Shown piece by piece: positions 4,803 through 5,491 of a DNA stretch of 5,491 nt; positions within the stretch are counted from its first letter, which is position 1, and every line of letters begins with the position of its first letter. The position numbers and the translations under genes are program-made. Below the pieces are notes generated by a model. That model was not told the DNA's origin. It did not search any database and saw nothing but the letters and a program-made list of their open reading frames with translations. Source of the stretch: Methanimicrococcus sp034006575 (GTDB lineage Archaea > Halobacteriota > Methanosarcinia > Methanosarcinales > Methanosarcinaceae); the NCBI GenBank assembly GCA_034006575.1, contig JAVESN010000099.1:1-5491 (forward strand), given 5' to 3'.

Positions 4803-5491
4803 ATGACTCTGAAAGAAAACTTACTCAAAGCCTTAAGCGGCGAAGCCGTTGAAAAGACTCCTTGTGTTTCCGTAACACAAACCGGTACCGTTGAAATGAT
4901 GGATGCTGTCGGCGCGGAATGGCCCGAAGCGCACACCAATCCCCAAAAAATGGCAGACCTCGCAATCGCCGCGCACGAACTCGGCGGTCTTGAAGCCGTT
5001 CGTCTTCCTTACTGTTTAACCGTTCTTGCCGAAGCAATGGGCTGTGAAGTCAACATGGGAACAAAAAACAGACAACCGTCCGTTATCGCTCATCCGTATG
5101 AAAAGCCGGATATGTTGGACGGGGCGACAAAACCCGACTTAAAAACAGCAGGCAGAATTCCGGCCGTTCTTGAAGCGATTAAAATCGCCCGTGGAAAAGT
5201 CGGTCCCGACGTCCCGATTATCTGCGGTATGGAAGGTCCGATCACATTGGCTTCCGACTTGGTCAGCGTCAAATCTTTCATGAAATGGTCTATTAAAAAC
5301 CCCGACGCTCTTGCCAAAGCAAACGCTTTTGCAAACGAAGCCGCAATCGAATACGCCAACTTGATGGTTGAAGCCGGCGCGGATGTCATTTGTATCGCCG
5401 ACCCCGTTTCTTCTCCGGACTTAATGAGCCCGCAAGACTTCCATGACAAACTCATGGGAACCATCACGGAATTCGCCGACAAAGTCAACGC
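4803..5491 (+). CDS. mtaA: methylcobamide:CoM methyltransferase MtaA, 3' end cut by window
   Basis: Zinc enzyme of the uroporphyrinogen decarboxylase-like fold that transfers the methyl group from methyl-MtaC to coenzyme M, forming methyl-CoM in the cytoplasm. The frame stays open from the ATG to the window edge, giving 229 complete codons of an expected 340 or so. Diagnostic stretches are VTQTGTVEMMDAVGAEWPEA (24-43), EAVRLPYCLTVLAEAMGCE (64-82), NMGTKNRQPS (84-93), CGMEGPITLASDLVSVKSFM (141-160) and EAGADVICIADPVSSPDLMS (190-209). They fit the methanol-specific MtaA better than the methylamine paralogue MtbA as I recall them. The zinc motif (His-x-Cys plus a distal Cys) should begin just past the edge, so catalytic integrity cannot be judged. 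A TGA at 4794-4796 is in frame upstream, making 4803 the first possible start. It completes the pathway begun by mtaCB, 2.1 kb upstream. Confidence 0.93.
   Translation, partial: MTLKENLLKALSGEAVEKTPCVSVTQTGTVEMMDAVGAEWPEAHTNPQKMADLAIAAHELGGLEAVRLPYCLTVLAEAMGCEVNMGTKNRQPSVIAHPYEKPDMLDGATKPDLKTAGRIPAVLEAIKIARGKVGPDVPIICGMEGPITLASDLVSVKSFMKWSIKNPDALAKANAFANEAAIEYANLMVEAGADVICIADPVSSPDLMSPQDFHDKLMGTITEFADKVN

Noticed and set aside
5090..5488. Minus-strand open frame opposite the 3' part of the window
   Set aside because: The + strand encodes a clear MtaA with diagnostic motifs through the same region.

Overview
The window looks like a methylotrophic methanogenic archaeon of the Methanosarcinaceae type (Methanosarcina or the gut-associated Methanimicrococcus). 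The evidence is a methanol:coenzyme M methyltransferase system whose proteins closely resemble the Methanosarcina barkeri enzymes as I remember them, arranged in the Methanosarcina order mtaC then mtaB. Archaeal TATA boxes and T-rich gene ends agree with this. Coding DNA is of moderate GC, while the gaps between genes are extremely AT-rich, with T concentrated on the + strand. I judged the genus from recall of protein sequences, not from a search.

Layout, all on the + strand. Positions 1-505 are a T-rich non-coding stretch, then the leader and promoter region of mtaC. Positions 506-1282 are mtaC, the methanol corrinoid protein. Positions 1295-2680 are mtaB, the zinc methanol:corrinoid methyltransferase, 12 nt behind mtaC with a strong ribosome binding site. 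Positions 2681-2986 hold a hairpin plus T-tract terminator, a T-rich stretch, and a clean TATA box for the next gene. Positions 2987-4402 encode a MATE-family multidrug/cation antiporter. Positions 4403-4802 hold a likely terminator, a polypyrimidine minisatellite with 21- and 27-nt units, a 9-copy hexamer microsatellite, and the promoter of the last gene. From 4803 to the window edge runs the first two thirds of mtaA, the methylcobamide:CoM methyltransferase.

How they work together: MtaB activates methanol on zinc and methylates the Co(I) corrinoid bound to MtaC. MtaA then moves the methyl group from methyl-MtaC to coenzyme M, giving methyl-CoM for methyl-CoM reductase. The window therefore holds the whole three-protein route from methanol to methyl-CoM, interrupted by an apparently independent MATE transporter gene. 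Each of the three blocks (mtaCB, MATE, mtaA) has its own candidate TATA box and is separated by T-rich DNA, so I infer three transcription units. I found no clearly undescribed system; the most unusual element is the structured pyrimidine repeat array before mtaA.
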